Positions 19,056 through 29,249 of a stretch of 64,000 bases of DNA are shown piece after piece; the stretch's first letter is position 1, and every line of letters begins with the position of its first letter. Under the pieces are notes generated by a model, which saw only the letters and a program-made list of their open reading frames with translations, was not told where the DNA came from and did no database searches. The translations under genes were made by a program, and so were the position numbers. This DNA comes from JBGAPH01 sp046349955 (GTDB lineage: Bacteria; Planctomycetota; Planctomycetia; Pirellulales; JBGAPH01): contig JAXMBI010000015.1 in NCBI GenBank assembly GCA_046349955.1, positions 62,001 through 126,000 on the forward strand. Direction: 5' to 3'.

Positions 19056-21665
19056 CTACTCCGCCGGTGTCTCGCTCGGGCGCAGTTCAGCCTCCACCGC
19101 CGCGCGCCAGCCACCGCGCCAACCGGCGACCAAAGCCTCGAGAAGCGCCGGTTCGATCGGTTGGCCGCGATCGCGCAGGAGTGCATTGGCGAAGGACCGA
19201 CACGAGGGGCGATGCTCTTCCGGCAAGAGCTCGAACAGTTGGGCCCAAGACTCGTCGTCCGCCCCTCGCAGCGTTTCCGCCGCCTTGCCAACCGCTCGGC
19301 CGACGAGTCCGCGTTGATCGACAAACCCGCTGCAGTCGCTGCGAAAATGCTCGTCGTCCAGACGGGTCAGCACGTGCTGGACGACCTTCGGCGGATTGTC
19401 GAACATTTGCGAGACGAGCCAACCGACAAGCGGACCCGTGGGCGCTTCAGGCTGAAACAGGCAATTGAGTTCGCCCAGCGCGGTGTTCTCGCACAAGGCA
19501 CGGAAACTCGGCTCGAAGAGATCTTCACAGGCGAGCCGGCAACCGTAGCGGAGCAGGCCACTGGCGGCCGTTTCTCTGGGGATGAGTTCGCTGCTGGTGC
19601 TAGCGATCGCTAAATACCAAGATCCCCAATCGGAATGGCGGCGAACGGCCTGCGCAGCATCCGAGGGAATCCAAAAGCACTCGGGGTCGCGCGGAGTGCG
19701 GCTGGTAGCCACCCGCCACCAGCCGCTCAAGAGTTCGTCGGCAAATGCAACAGACGCTTGGCCGAGCAGTCGGACGCCCGCGGGCAGCGGCGCTTCTTCG
19801 CGGGCCATGACTTCCGCGAAGACAAACTCGACGAGCGAACGCACCGGCCGATCCGGGTCGCCACGATTAGGGTAGGTCGCCATCGCTCGCGTCAATTGCG
19901 CGCTGCGATGATCGAAGGCCCCGGCCTCCCACCGCACGTAAAGATTGGGCGCTCCCCACGAGGACGCGTCGTCGCCGAGCCAAGACTCCCACGAAACTCC
20001 GCGCCCGGCGCCGTCTTCGAAGACAAACCGGTCCTTGCCAGGATCCGTCACGGTCCAAATCCCATTCGCAAGTTTGGCGGTCACTCCGGGACGGCGCAGC
20101 AAGTCCAGACAGAATGAGGGGGTCAGCTCAAGCTTGGGCGGCGCCACGACTTGTTGATCCGAAGATAGGCGCGCTTCTGCATGGAAGGCCCGCTTCTCCG
20201 GATCCGCGCGGTCGAGCTTCAAACCCAACGACAAATACACCGCTGGCGTCGACGCCGGGGCCACCGGCAGCGACCACAGGGACCGGGATTTGGGCGCGTT
20301 CAAGGCGATCTGCTGAGAATCGAGGAGCGCCCAAGGCCGTTCCTCGGCCTCACCCTTGGAACCCTGCTCGGCGAGGGCCATGGCGCCGGTCGGCGCCAAA
20401 ACGAATTGAAACGCGCGCTCTCCGAACTGCAATTCTGCCACGAGGTCTGCTTCCCATCGGTCGGGGGCGGCAAGCCATTCGCTAAAGCGCAGCAGGGCAG
20501 CTTCGGCCTCCGAGAACTTTTCGTTGAGTGCGGGCGACCGAGGGGCCTCTTGCACCTCGACGACGAGTTCGACGTCGTCGTTGCCAGGAAGCCTCTCCAA
20601 ATGCGCGCTCACTGCCAGAAAGCGGCCCGAGTTCTCGAGCCGCGAGACCAGGTCGGCCAGGGCCTGCGGCGCCAGCGAGGCGCCTGCTTCCAGCCCGAGG
20701 AACTGAACGACCTCAGCGACGTTCGTGCGTTTCTGACCCTCGAGGCGGAGTTGTTTGAACCCCAAGCGCGGCCCGAGGTCACGGATGCTTATCTCGAGGA
20801 TGGCCGACTTCCCGGAAATGCGCCAGTGCGCTCTCACGGTGGCGTAGGGGTACCCAAGGTCCGCGCAAGCCAATTCGACGCAGCGCTGGTACGCGAGCAG
20901 CGATTCCCTATCCGCCTTGATCGGAGACTCCAATTCGCACATCGCGCGCCACGCGTTCGCGGCCGAACGTTTCTTGCTGGAGAAGGACGCGGGCCGGGTC
21001 ACGTCCCAATCGGCGTCGCGCAGTGCATGGTGCAAGGCAGGGGAACTTGGCGCAGTCAGAGCGCGCACGATTTCGAACTCGACATGCTGCTCGAGCGGCC
21101 CCACGGCAGACTGCACATGAACGGCGCTCGCCGTGCAGCGGTTGCCCTCCTGAATCGTGACGACGAGATGGGATTTGTCGTCGCTTGCGTCGGCTGAGAC
21201 GTACGCCTGGGCATAGCCCGCGTAAAGGTATCCCTCGGCGACCGCGCGACCCAGATGGTGTAGATAGTAGCTGCGGCTCGCTGCGGGAAAGCCGCACCAA
21301 GTGAGATGTACGTCGCGACTCACAGCAAGCCGAATCGAGTCGCTCGAGAACGCCGCGTTGCCGACGATTTCGAACTGCTGAGGATTCGCCAGGCCGCCCA
21401 GGCGCTCCGGAGAGTCGGAGTGGGCCTTGAAGTTGGTTTTGCCTCCGGCGACTTCGGTCGTCGGTCCATCAACGAAGCCAGGAGCTATCGGCAAGGTCAC
21501 CGACTCAGCCTCGGTCTTCTCGCGCGAGCCCGCAGCCGCGTCTTCCGCGAACAGAGTGCCCTGGAGCGCTGACCCGTTGAACTCGATTCTTTCCTGGCCG
21601 CTCGAAGACGCGGCCAGCACCGCAAAGAACAACGGCGCCCCACAGACATGCAGGAACCGAATCAT
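19056..21665 (-). CDS. exported POTRA-domain protein without a recognisable barrel
   Basis: 869 residues with a signal peptide (MIRFLHVCGAPLFFAVLAAS...) and a strong GGAGGA site just upstream of ATG 21663-21665. Residues about 96-190 (QFEIVGNAAFSSDSIRLAVS ... LVVTIQEGNRCTASAVHV) and 301-373 (LGFKQLRLEGQKRTNVAEVV ... VELVVEVQEAP) read as POTRA domains, and residues about 250-298 look like a third half-domain. POTRA domains are the periplasmic docking units of Omp85/BamA and TpsB transporters. The remaining ~480 residues are mixed alpha/beta-looking and do not show an alternating amphipathic barrel pattern. It is flanked by the esterase on the left and panB on the right, neither informative. 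Confidence 0.7.
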   Translation of the reverse strand: MIRFLHVCGAPLFFAVLAASSSGQERIEFNGSALQGTLFAEDAAAGSREKTEAESVTLPIAPGFVDGPTTEVAGGKTNFKAHSDSPERLGGLANPQQFEIVGNAAFSSDSIRLAVSRDVHLTWCGFPAASRSYYLHHLGRAVAEGYLYAGYAQAYVSADASDDKSHLVVTIQEGNRCTASAVHVQSAVGPLEQHVEFEIVRALTAPSSPALHHALRDADWDVTRPASFSSKKRSAANAWRAMCELESPIKADRESLLAYQRCVELACADLGYPYATVRAHWRISGKSAILEISIRDLGPRLGFKQLRLEGQKRTNVAEVVQFLGLEAGASLAPQALADLVSRLENSGRFLAVSAHLERLPGNDDVELVVEVQEAPRSPALNEKFSEAEAALLRFSEWLAAPDRWEADLVAELQFGERAFQFVLAPTGAMALAEQGSKGEAEERPWALLDSQQIALNAPKSRSLWSLPVAPASTPAVYLSLGLKLDRADPEKRAFHAEARLSSDQQVVAPPKLELTPSFCLDLLRRPGVTAKLANGIWTVTDPGKDRFVFEDGAGRGVSWESWLGDDASSWGAPNLYVRWEAGAFDHRSAQLTRAMATYPNRGDPDRPVRSLVEFVFAEVMAREEAPLPAGVRLLGQASVAFADELLSGWWRVATSRTPRDPECFWIPSDAAQAVRRHSDWGSWYLAIASTSSELIPRETAASGLLRYGCRLACEDLFEPSFRALCENTALGELNCLFQPEAPTGPLVGWLVSQMFDNPPKVVQHVLTRLDDEHFRSDCSGFVDQRGLVGRAVGKAAETLRGADDESWAQLFELLPEEHRPSCRSFANALLRDRGQPIEPALLEALVAGWRGGWRAAVEAELRPSETPAE

Positions 21666-21838
21666 TTTCAGGTCCTCCGTGACAGAATCGCTCGGCCCTC
21701 GAGCTGACGGCCGATTCTATTCCGTCAGTGCGAGCCACGGCAACGCAGATCCAACCGTCACTCGGAGGAGCGCCGTACGCGCGGTGGTGAGTCGCCTGCT
21801 AGCATCGGCTGCACGGTCTTGCAGACCGCGCGCACGGG

Positions 21839-22675
21839 CTACGCCCGCGCGTCGACCGGCGTGGAGCGCTGGCCGGACGTCGCCGCAGCGCGCGCGGGGA
21901 ATTTGCCCGCCTGCACTTCGTTGCAAAATGAAGTCACGGCGTCGCCGATCGTCTGCCGGAGGTCGGCGTATTGCTTGACGAACCGCGGCAAGTGCCCCGA
22001 GGTGAGGCCCAAGAGATCGTTGACCACCAGCACCTGGCCGTCGCAATCGGGGCCGGCGCCGATGCCGATCGTGGGAATCGAGAGCTTTTCCGTCACGCGG
22101 GCGGCCACATCGGGCGGAATGCACTCGAGCACCACCGCAAACGCACCCGCGGCTTCCACCGCCTGCGCGTCGGCCAGCACGCGGGCGGCGTCGCGCTCCA
22201 TCTTGAAGCCCCCCAGCTTGTGAACGCTTTGCGGCAAGAGCCCGACGTGGGCCATCACGGGGATGTCGGCCGCCACCAGCGCGGCGATGATCTTGGCCCG
22301 CGCCTCGCCTCCCTCGAGCTTCACCGCCGGGCAGCGGGCCTCCTGCAGCACGCGGGCCGCGTTTTCGATCGTCCGCTCGATGCCCAGGTGGTAGGAGGGA
22401 AACGGCAGATCGACCACCACGAGCGGCCGCGGCGCGCCGCGGCGGACCATTTCGCCGTGGTAGATCATGTGGTCGAGCGTGACCGAGAGCGTGTTCTCGT
22501 GCCCTTGCACCACCATGCCGAGGGTATCCCCCACCAGCAGACCGTCGACGGGAGTGGCGTCGAGGATGCGGGCGGTGGCGTAGTCGTAGCAGGTGACCAT
22601 CGTCAACTTGCGCCCCGAGCCCTTGAGGGCTTGGAACTGGGGGACGGTGAGCGCGCCGGCGGAAGGCTTCGACAT
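21839..22675 (-). CDS. panB: 3-methyl-2-oxobutanoate hydroxymethyltransferase (ketopantoate hydroxymethyltransferase)
   Basis: 278 residues, standard PanB length. It makes ketopantoate from 2-oxoisovalerate and methylene-tetrahydrofolate in pantothenate/CoA synthesis. Diagnostic segments are LTMVTCYDYATARILDATPVD, LLVGDTLGMVVQGHENTL (metal-binding Asp), VVVDLPFPSYH, VKLEGG, VMAHVGLLPQSVHKLGGFK and the catalytic ECIP followed by IGIGAGPDCDGQVLV. The ATG gives the usual start. It is divergent from the DUF1501 gene at 23006; no other pan gene is near. Confidence 0.95.
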   Translation of the reverse strand: MSKPSAGALTVPQFQALKGSGRKLTMVTCYDYATARILDATPVDGLLVGDTLGMVVQGHENTLSVTLDHMIYHGEMVRRGAPRPLVVVDLPFPSYHLGIERTIENAARVLQEARCPAVKLEGGEARAKIIAALVAADIPVMAHVGLLPQSVHKLGGFKMERDAARVLADAQAVEAAGAFAVVLECIPPDVAARVTEKLSIPTIGIGAGPDCDGQVLVVNDLLGLTSGHLPRFVKQYADLRQTIGDAVTSFCNEVQAGKFPARAAATSGQRSTPVDARA

Positions 22676-23005
22676 GCGTGCGTGGAGACAGGCGAGAACG
22701 GGGTGGAAGGGCTGCTTTGCCCAGAAGATTCTCTCTTAGTGTATACGTCGGGGCGGACTGGGGCTGCGCTCGTTTCGAGCCTTCGGCTGCCGGGATGGGC
22801 ATGCAAAGGGCGGTCCGCCAAGGGGTTGGACTGGTAGGCGCCAAACAGACTCGAAGGCATTTCACCGTTCCCTCACCCCCGGCCCCTCTCCCACGGGGAG
22901 AGGGGAGCTTGGTACACTTAGAGTCCCGCCCACGCCCGGCGCCGCGAACTGGCTGCGCCGCCCTGCCTTTGATGAGCGTCCTGCCCCGCGAAGGACCGTT
23001 TTCGC
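22676..23005. other. divergent intergenic region panB / DUF1501
   Basis: About 330 bases between two divergent genes. No coding region is supported. It holds one perfect GC-rich palindrome at 22883-22905 and presumably promoters for both genes, none of which I can place with confidence. Confidence 0.6.
22883..22905. repeat. CCCCTCTCCC / GGGAGAGGGG palindrome, copy 1
   Basis: Perfect 10-bp arms with a 3-base loop, preceded by CCCTCACCC. A second copy with the same CCCTCACCC lead lies at 51583-51603, just beyond the dnaA stop codon. Related palindromes are widespread intergenic repeats in many bacteria. Confidence 0.8.
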
Positions 23006-24349
<1,344 letters not shown>

Positions 24350-24360
24350 CGGGGTTTTTC

Positions 24361-24385
24361 CCCCCGGCGACTCGCCGGGGGCTAA
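24361..24385. repeat. REP-like palindrome, copy 3 of 4
   Basis: CCCCCGGCGA/TCGCCGGGGG arms with CTAA tail, 11 bases after the DUF1501 stop codon, so it may also act in transcript 3'-end formation. Confidence 0.9.
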
Positions 24386-24416
24386 TAGATCGGCCTCCGC
24401 GGTAAGCCAACCCTTT

Positions 24417-24439
24417 GCCCCCCGTGAGCCACGGGGGGC
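24417..24439. repeat. REP-like palindrome (GCCCCCCGTG arms)
   Basis: Perfect 10-bp arms GCCCCCCGTG / CACGGGGGGC with loop AGC; related to the palindrome at 3966-3986. It lies between the convergent ends of the DUF1501 and UbiA genes. Confidence 0.85.
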
Positions 24440-24464
24440 AACCACGTTGTGGAGCGCGCGCAAC

Positions 24465-25375
24465 TTACGTCGCGTAAAGCCACCGCCCCAAGAGCAGCGT
24501 CGGCGCGAGAGCGCCACGACGGCCGTCGCCCAGAGCGGGCCGCAAGCCGCCAGCGTCACGGCGGCGTCGAGCACCACCAGCGAGAAGATCGCTTGCCGCA
24601 CCGCCGCCTGCACGCGCGGCGGCGCGGGATCGAGCACCGCGGCGAAGCAGCGCGCAGGATGAGCAGCGACAGCACGGCGATCAAGAACGGAACCGCTCGG
24701 CCGCGCTCGAGCACCTGCGGCCAGCGCGGCGTCGCCTCGCGGGCATCGACCCAGGGCGCCGCGATCGTCGCCAAACCCATAGCCATCACGCCGGTCGCCA
24801 GGCCGAGTTGCCAGCGGCGGCTCACGGCTCGCCTCGCGGCGGGCGAACCAAGTGATGCCGGCCACATAGACTCCCAAGCCGGCGGCCACGAGCAGCAGCG
24901 GCGGCGTCCAGCGCTCGGCCAGGCTCATGCCCAACAGCACGTTGAGCGTGCGGCAGCCCCCCATGGCAAGCGGGCCGAGCGGCGTGCGCTTGAGCACGGC
25001 GTCGTAGCCCCAGGCCAAGAGCGCGACCGCCGCCGCCACCACGCCCGGCCAGGCGGAGCGCTCGCCGAGGCCGGCGAGCCAACCGCAGACCACGCCAACG
25101 CCGAGCATGCCGAAGCCCAGGCGAAAAGCCGTTGCCAAGGGAACGCGGCCCGATGGAATCGGCCGCTGCGGGCGTTCGCGGCGGTCCTGCTCCACGTCGT
25201 AGGCGTCGTTGAGCGCCATGCCGGCCGAATAGATCAGCCCCGAACTGGCCAACAGCAGCACGAGCGGAGGCCAGGGGCCGAGCCCGGCGTGCGTGACGAG
25301 GTATCCCATCAGCACGTCGGCGAGCGCCGTAAAGACGTTCGGCAAGCGAACGAGCTGAAGGTAGGCGCGCGACAT
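24465..25375 (-). pseudogene. UbiA family prenyltransferase with three apparent frameshifts
   Basis: The first two thirds read normally from ATG 25373-25375: YLQLVRLPNVFTALADVLMG, then the NDAYDVEQD prenyl-diphosphate motif in a UbiA context, and multiple membrane helices up to VAGITWFARREAS. Near 24825 the frame must shift by one base to continue as VSRRWQLGLATGVMAMGLAT through LIAVLSLLILR. Near 24650 it shifts back to RCFAAVLDPAPPRVQAAVRQ. Near 24507-24512 it shifts again to end as PTLLLGRWLYAT at TAA 24465-24467, the expected UbiA C-terminus. Either the gene is decayed or the assembly has three indels in 320 bases. UbiA enzymes attach isoprenoids to aromatic rings or sugars in the membrane. 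Confidence 0.82.
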
Positions 25376-25510
25376 AAGGGCGGTGGACTAGCCAATCGCA
25401 GGGACGGGGATGCAGAAGGCTACCCCGCCGCGGGCGAAGTGGCAATTCGCCCCCAGTCCACTCGGCGGCCGGGCTCGGCGGCCGGGCTCGGCGAAATCAC
25501 GATCCTTTAG

Positions 25511-25535
25511 CCCCCGGCGACTCGCCGGGGGCTAA
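25511..25535. repeat. REP-like palindrome, copy 4 of 4
   Basis: CCCCCGGCGA/TCGCCGGGGG arms with CTAA tail, 18 bases beyond the clpS stop codon and upstream of the UbiA gene. Confidence 0.9.
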
Positions 25536-25552
25536 CGCGGCGCTAAGAGCGG

Positions 25553-25894
25553 CTAGCCCACCTCGGCCTCGATGGTCGACCACATCGAGCCCTGGCATTC
25601 CCCCACCAGGCCGTCCTTGCCGTAGGAGTGGATCTGGTCGCGCTTAAGCTCGGCGTGCTCTTTGGTCGTGGTGAGCAGGATCGCCCGGCCGCGGTGATGC
25701 ACTTCCTCGGCGAGCAGAAAGCCCTTCTCGGGCGGATGGCCGAAGAGCGTTTGGGCCATCGTGATCACGTACTGGTGCGTGTGATCGTCGTCGTTCCAGA
25801 GGATCACGTGGTAGCGCGGCTGCCGTTTCGGCTTCTGGCGTTGCTCGACATCGGGCAGCGTTTCGGGCTCGGCGACGGCTTGGGCGGCATCCAT
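25553..25894 (-). CDS. clpS: ATP-dependent Clp protease adaptor ClpS
   Basis: 113 residues from ATG 25892-25894. The ClpS core is clear: YHVILWNDDDHTHQYVITMA (with the Asn-Asp residues that contact the N-degron), then FLLAEEVHHRGRAILLTT and HAELKRDQIHSYG. ClpS binds proteins with N-terminal Leu, Phe, Tyr or Trp and delivers them to ClpAP. The charged N-terminal extension is typical in length. No clpA is adjacent; the gene is divergent from the M20 peptidase gene. The window also encodes Aat, the enzyme that creates N-degrons. Confidence 0.9.
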   Translation of the reverse strand: MDAAQAVAEPETLPDVEQRQKPKRQPRYHVILWNDDDHTHQYVITMAQTLFGHPPEKGFLLAEEVHHRGRAILLTTTKEHAELKRDQIHSYGKDGLVGECQGSMWSTIEAEVG

Positions 25895-26063
25895 CGAACG
25901 GGTCACTCCCGGCAAAGTCAGCGCCTCATTCCATCAGGCGCGGTTGTGAGGTTTGCACCGAGGGCGAGGTCCCCTCGTAAGACGGATTATATGGTACGAT
26001 CCTGCGGACCGCAAAGTGCGGCCTCCGCTGCCCAGCCAGAATCGTTTCCCCGGAATGCCCGAC

Positions 26064-27455
26064 ATGACGTCTCCCCTTCCCCCGCTCGACGACTATCTCC
26101 AGGCGAACTCCGCCAAGTTCGAGGCCGAGCTTTGTGAGTTGCTGCGGATTCCCAGCGTGAGCGCCGACGAGGCCTACGCAAAGGACGTGCGCCGCGCCGC
26201 CGGTTGGGTGGCCGACCAGTTGAGCGGCCTCGGGCTGGCGACCGAAATCGTGCAGACGCCAGGGCACCCCATCGTGGTGGCGTCGTCGCAGCATCAGCCC
26301 GGCAAGCCGACGGTGCTGGTTTACGGTCACTACGACGTGCAGCCGCCGGACCCGCTCGACGAATGGACCACGCCCCCCTTCGAGCCGACCGCGCGCGACG
26401 GCAATCTCTATGCCCGCGGCGCGACCGACGACAAGGGGCAGATGTTCACGCACATCAAGAGCGCCGAGGCCTGGATCAAGACGGCCGGTGAGCTGCCGCT
26501 GAACCTGAAGTATCTGATCGAAGGCGAAGAGGAGGTCGGCAGCGAGCACCTCGACAAGTTCATCGCCGAGCACAAGGAGCGGCTCGCCTGCGACTGCATC
26601 GTGATCAGCGACTCGAGCCAATTCGGCCCGGGAATGCCGGCCATCACCTATGGTCTGCGCGGCATCGCCTACTACGAGTTGCGGGTCACCGGCCCCAAAC
26701 AAGACCTGCACTCGGGCACGTTTGGCGGCGGCGTGATGAACCCGGCGATCGCGCTGGCGAAGGTGCTGTCGGCGATGATCGACGAGCACGGCCGCATTCA
26801 GCTTCCTGGCTACTACGACCAGGTCGTCCCGCTCTCCGACGAGGAGCGGCGGCAGTTCGCCGCGCTGCCGTTCGACGAGCGGAAGTTCCAGGAGAAGCTG
26901 GGCGTGCCTGCGCTGGCAGGCGAGGAAGGCTTCACCACGCTCGAACGCCGCTGGGCCCGGCCGACGTTCGACATCAATGGCCTCTGGAGCGGCTATCAGG
27001 GCCAAGGCGCGAAGACCGTGCTGCCGGCCAAGGCGGGCGCCAAGTTCAGCTTCCGCCTCGTGCCGAAGCAAGACCCGGCCAAGCTCACCGCGGCGCTCCG
27101 CAAGTTCATCGAAGAGCGCTGCCCGCCGGGAGTCCGCTGGGAGCTGATCGACATGCACGGAGCGCCCGGCGTGGTGGCCTGCCTCGACAGCCCCTACATG
27201 GCGGCCGCGGGGCGGGCGATCGAGCTCGGATTCGGCAAGGCGCCGGTGTTGATCCGCGAAGGGGGCTCGATCCCCGTGGTGAACACCTTCCACGATCTGC
27301 TGGGAGTCGATACCTTGTTGCTCGGCTGGGGCCTGGACGACGACAACACCCACAGCCCGAACGAAAAGTTCTGCCTGGCCGACTTCCACCGCGGCATCCG
27401 GGCCAGCGCCTATTTGTGGGACGAGTTGAGCCAGATGGCGAAGGACCAAGCCTAG
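26064..27455 (+). CDS. M20 family dipeptidase / metallopeptidase
   Basis: 463 residues. M20 zinc-peptidase signatures are present: VLVYGHYDVQPPDPLDEW (zinc His and Asp), YARGATDDKGQ (bridging Asp), LIEGEEEVGSEHLD (general-base Glu and zinc Glu), and VVNTFHDLLGV near the end. The LHSGTFGGGVMNPA segment is typical of the dimerisation (lid) domain of the carnosinase-like M20 subgroup. It is probably a cytoplasmic dipeptidase; no signal peptide is seen. ATG 26064 is chosen over ATG 26055 because of a weak GGA spacing; both give nearly the same protein. Confidence 0.9.
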   Translation: MTSPLPPLDDYLQANSAKFEAELCELLRIPSVSADEAYAKDVRRAAGWVADQLSGLGLATEIVQTPGHPIVVASSQHQPGKPTVLVYGHYDVQPPDPLDEWTTPPFEPTARDGNLYARGATDDKGQMFTHIKSAEAWIKTAGELPLNLKYLIEGEEEVGSEHLDKFIAEHKERLACDCIVISDSSQFGPGMPAITYGLRGIAYYELRVTGPKQDLHSGTFGGGVMNPAIALAKVLSAMIDEHGRIQLPGYYDQVVPLSDEERRQFAALPFDERKFQEKLGVPALAGEEGFTTLERRWARPTFDINGLWSGYQGQGAKTVLPAKAGAKFSFRLVPKQDPAKLTAALRKFIEERCPPGVRWELIDMHGAPGVVACLDSPYMAAAGRAIELGFGKAPVLIREGGSIPVVNTFHDLLGVDTLLLGWGLDDDNTHSPNEKFCLADFHRGIRASAYLWDELSQMAKDQA

Positions 27456-27633
27456 GTTCGACGCTGGGGTGGCTGGGGTCGAGCCGTGAGGCGAGCCCCC
27501 AGTAGTTACCGTGGATTGCTGGGGGCGGGCTTGGGGCCCGACCCCAGGCACCCGATCCGCACTTCGCGAAAAAACCCTCGCACGCTGACCGAACTAGACC
27601 GTACACCAACCAAACTCTCGAACGTCGGTTTCC

Positions 27634-28914
27634 ATGCTCGATCGCAAGTTCATTCTCGAAAACGCGGACCTGGTGCAGGAGAACTGCCGCCGGCGGGGCG
27701 TCGAGGTCGATATCGCTCGCTTCGTGGCTCTCGAACAGGACCGCCGCGCTCGCCAAACGCAGCTCGAGGAACTGAACCGGCAGGCGAACGACGTGAGCAA
27801 GTCGATCGGCAAGGCCAAGGACGACGCCGAGCGCGAAGCCCGCAAGGCCGAAGGGCGCAAGCTGCGCGATCAGGTGACCGCCGCCCAGGCCGAACTCGAG
27901 GCCTCGGCCGCCGAGCTCGACGGCATCCTCCGCCGCATCCCCAACCTCACACATCCCAAAGCGCCGTTAGGAGCCGACGATCAATCGAACGTCGAAGTCC
28001 GCCGCGGCAAACACGCGCCCCCCAAGTTCAGCTTCAAGCCGCTGGACCACGTGACCTTGGGCGAACGGCTGAACCTGGTCGATCTCGAGGCCGGGGCGCG
28101 CGTCGCAGGGCACGGCTTCTATTTCCTCAAGAACGAGGCGGTGCTGCTCGAGCTCGCACTCCAGCAATTCGCGGTCAACCTGCTCCGCTCCGAAGGCTTC
28201 ACGCCGGTCATCACGCCCGATCTAGCGCGCAACGAAGTGCTGCATGGCACCGGCTACATCCCCCGCGGCCCGGAGACGCAGATCTACAGCATTGCCGACA
28301 GCGACCTGAGCCTGGTGGCCACCGCCGAGATCACGCTGGGCGGTTTTCTCGCCGGCCAGATCCTGGAAGAAGAGCAGCTTCCGCTCAAGCTCTGCGGCAT
28401 CAGCCACTGTTTCCGCACCGAGGCCGGCGCCCATGGCCGGGCGACGCGCGGCCTGTACCGCGTGCATCAGTTCACCAAGATCGAGATGTTCGCCTTCACG
28501 CGCCCCGACCAGAGCGAGGCGATGCTCGATCTCATCTGCCAGCTCGAATGCCGGCTGTTCGACGAGCTGGGCATCGCCTACCGCGTGGTCGACACGGCTG
28601 CGGGCGACCTCGGCGGCCCCGCCTATCGCAAGTTCGACCTCGAAGCCTGGATGCCGGGACGCGGCGAGAGCGGCGAGTTCGGCGAAGTGACGAGCACCTC
28701 GAACTGCACCGACTTCCAAGCCCGCCGGCTCGACATCCGTTACCGCAAGAAGGGGGAGAAGGGGACGCAGTTCGTCCATACCCTCAACGGCACGGCGATC
28801 GCCGTCAGCCGGGCGATCATCGCCATTCTGGAAAACTATCAGCAGGCCGACGGCAGCGTGGTCGTGCCCGAGGTGCTGCGGCGGTGGATGGGGGTGGAGC
28901 GGATTGGCGGCTGA
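27634..28914 (+). CDS. serS: seryl-tRNA synthetase
   Basis: 426 residues, normal length. The N-terminal antiparallel coiled-coil arm (residues about 30-100, rich in Glu/Lys/Ala) that grips tRNA-Ser is clear. Class II motifs follow: motif 2 in CFRTEAGAHGRATRGLYRVH and motif 3 in TLNGTAIAVSRAIIAILENY, plus FGEVTSTSNCTDFQARRLDI. It charges tRNA-Ser in the cytoplasm. No strong ribosome-binding site is visible before ATG 27634, but MLDRKFILENADLVQ matches the standard SerRS N-terminus. No operon partners are evident. Confidence 0.96.
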   Translation: MLDRKFILENADLVQENCRRRGVEVDIARFVALEQDRRARQTQLEELNRQANDVSKSIGKAKDDAEREARKAEGRKLRDQVTAAQAELEASAAELDGILRRIPNLTHPKAPLGADDQSNVEVRRGKHAPPKFSFKPLDHVTLGERLNLVDLEAGARVAGHGFYFLKNEAVLLELALQQFAVNLLRSEGFTPVITPDLARNEVLHGTGYIPRGPETQIYSIADSDLSLVATAEITLGGFLAGQILEEEQLPLKLCGISHCFRTEAGAHGRATRGLYRVHQFTKIEMFAFTRPDQSEAMLDLICQLECRLFDELGIAYRVVDTAAGDLGGPAYRKFDLEAWMPGRGESGEFGEVTSTSNCTDFQARRLDIRYRKKGEKGTQFVHTLNGTAIAVSRAIIAILENYQQADGSVVVPEVLRRWMGVERIGG

Positions 28915-29073
28915 TTCTGTCGGACTCGCGGGAGCTTGGCGTCCCCCCCTCCGCTCACGCGTCGGGTGGCGTGAAAGTGCTTCGCGCTGATTGACATCGC
29001 GGACGACTAACCGCGACACTCGAACTACGGGCCGTCAAACCGAACCGCCAGCGTGATGCCGCAGGAATCTCGT

Positions 29074-29223
29074 ATGAAAAGCGAATCCGATCCAGTGCTC
29101 GACGAGATCATTGAGAGACTGAAAGGCATCGAGCGCCAAGTACGGGCGATAAAACTGACCCTGTTCGCCAGTGTCGCGGCGATGATCGTCGTGGGCTGTG
29201 GCCTCTGGGTATGGTTCTTTTAG
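29074..29223 (+). CDS. 49-residue single-pass membrane protein
   Basis: A short frame starting at ATG 29074 with AGGA seven bases upstream and ending at TAG 29221-29223. It has an amphipathic charged N-terminal half (LDEIIERLKGIERQVRAIK) followed by one hydrophobic helix of about 20 residues (TLFASVAAMIVVGCGLWVWF). Such tail-anchored micro-proteins are common in bacteria; the family is not recognised. It lies 26 bases before the BRCT-MerR-TPR gene start on the same strand. A second in-frame ATG at 29056 is possible. Confidence 0.6.
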   Translation: MKSESDPVLDEIIERLKGIERQVRAIKLTLFASVAAMIVVGCGLWVWFF

Positions 29224-29249
29224 CGCGGCCTTCGTTGCCCTTCACGTCC

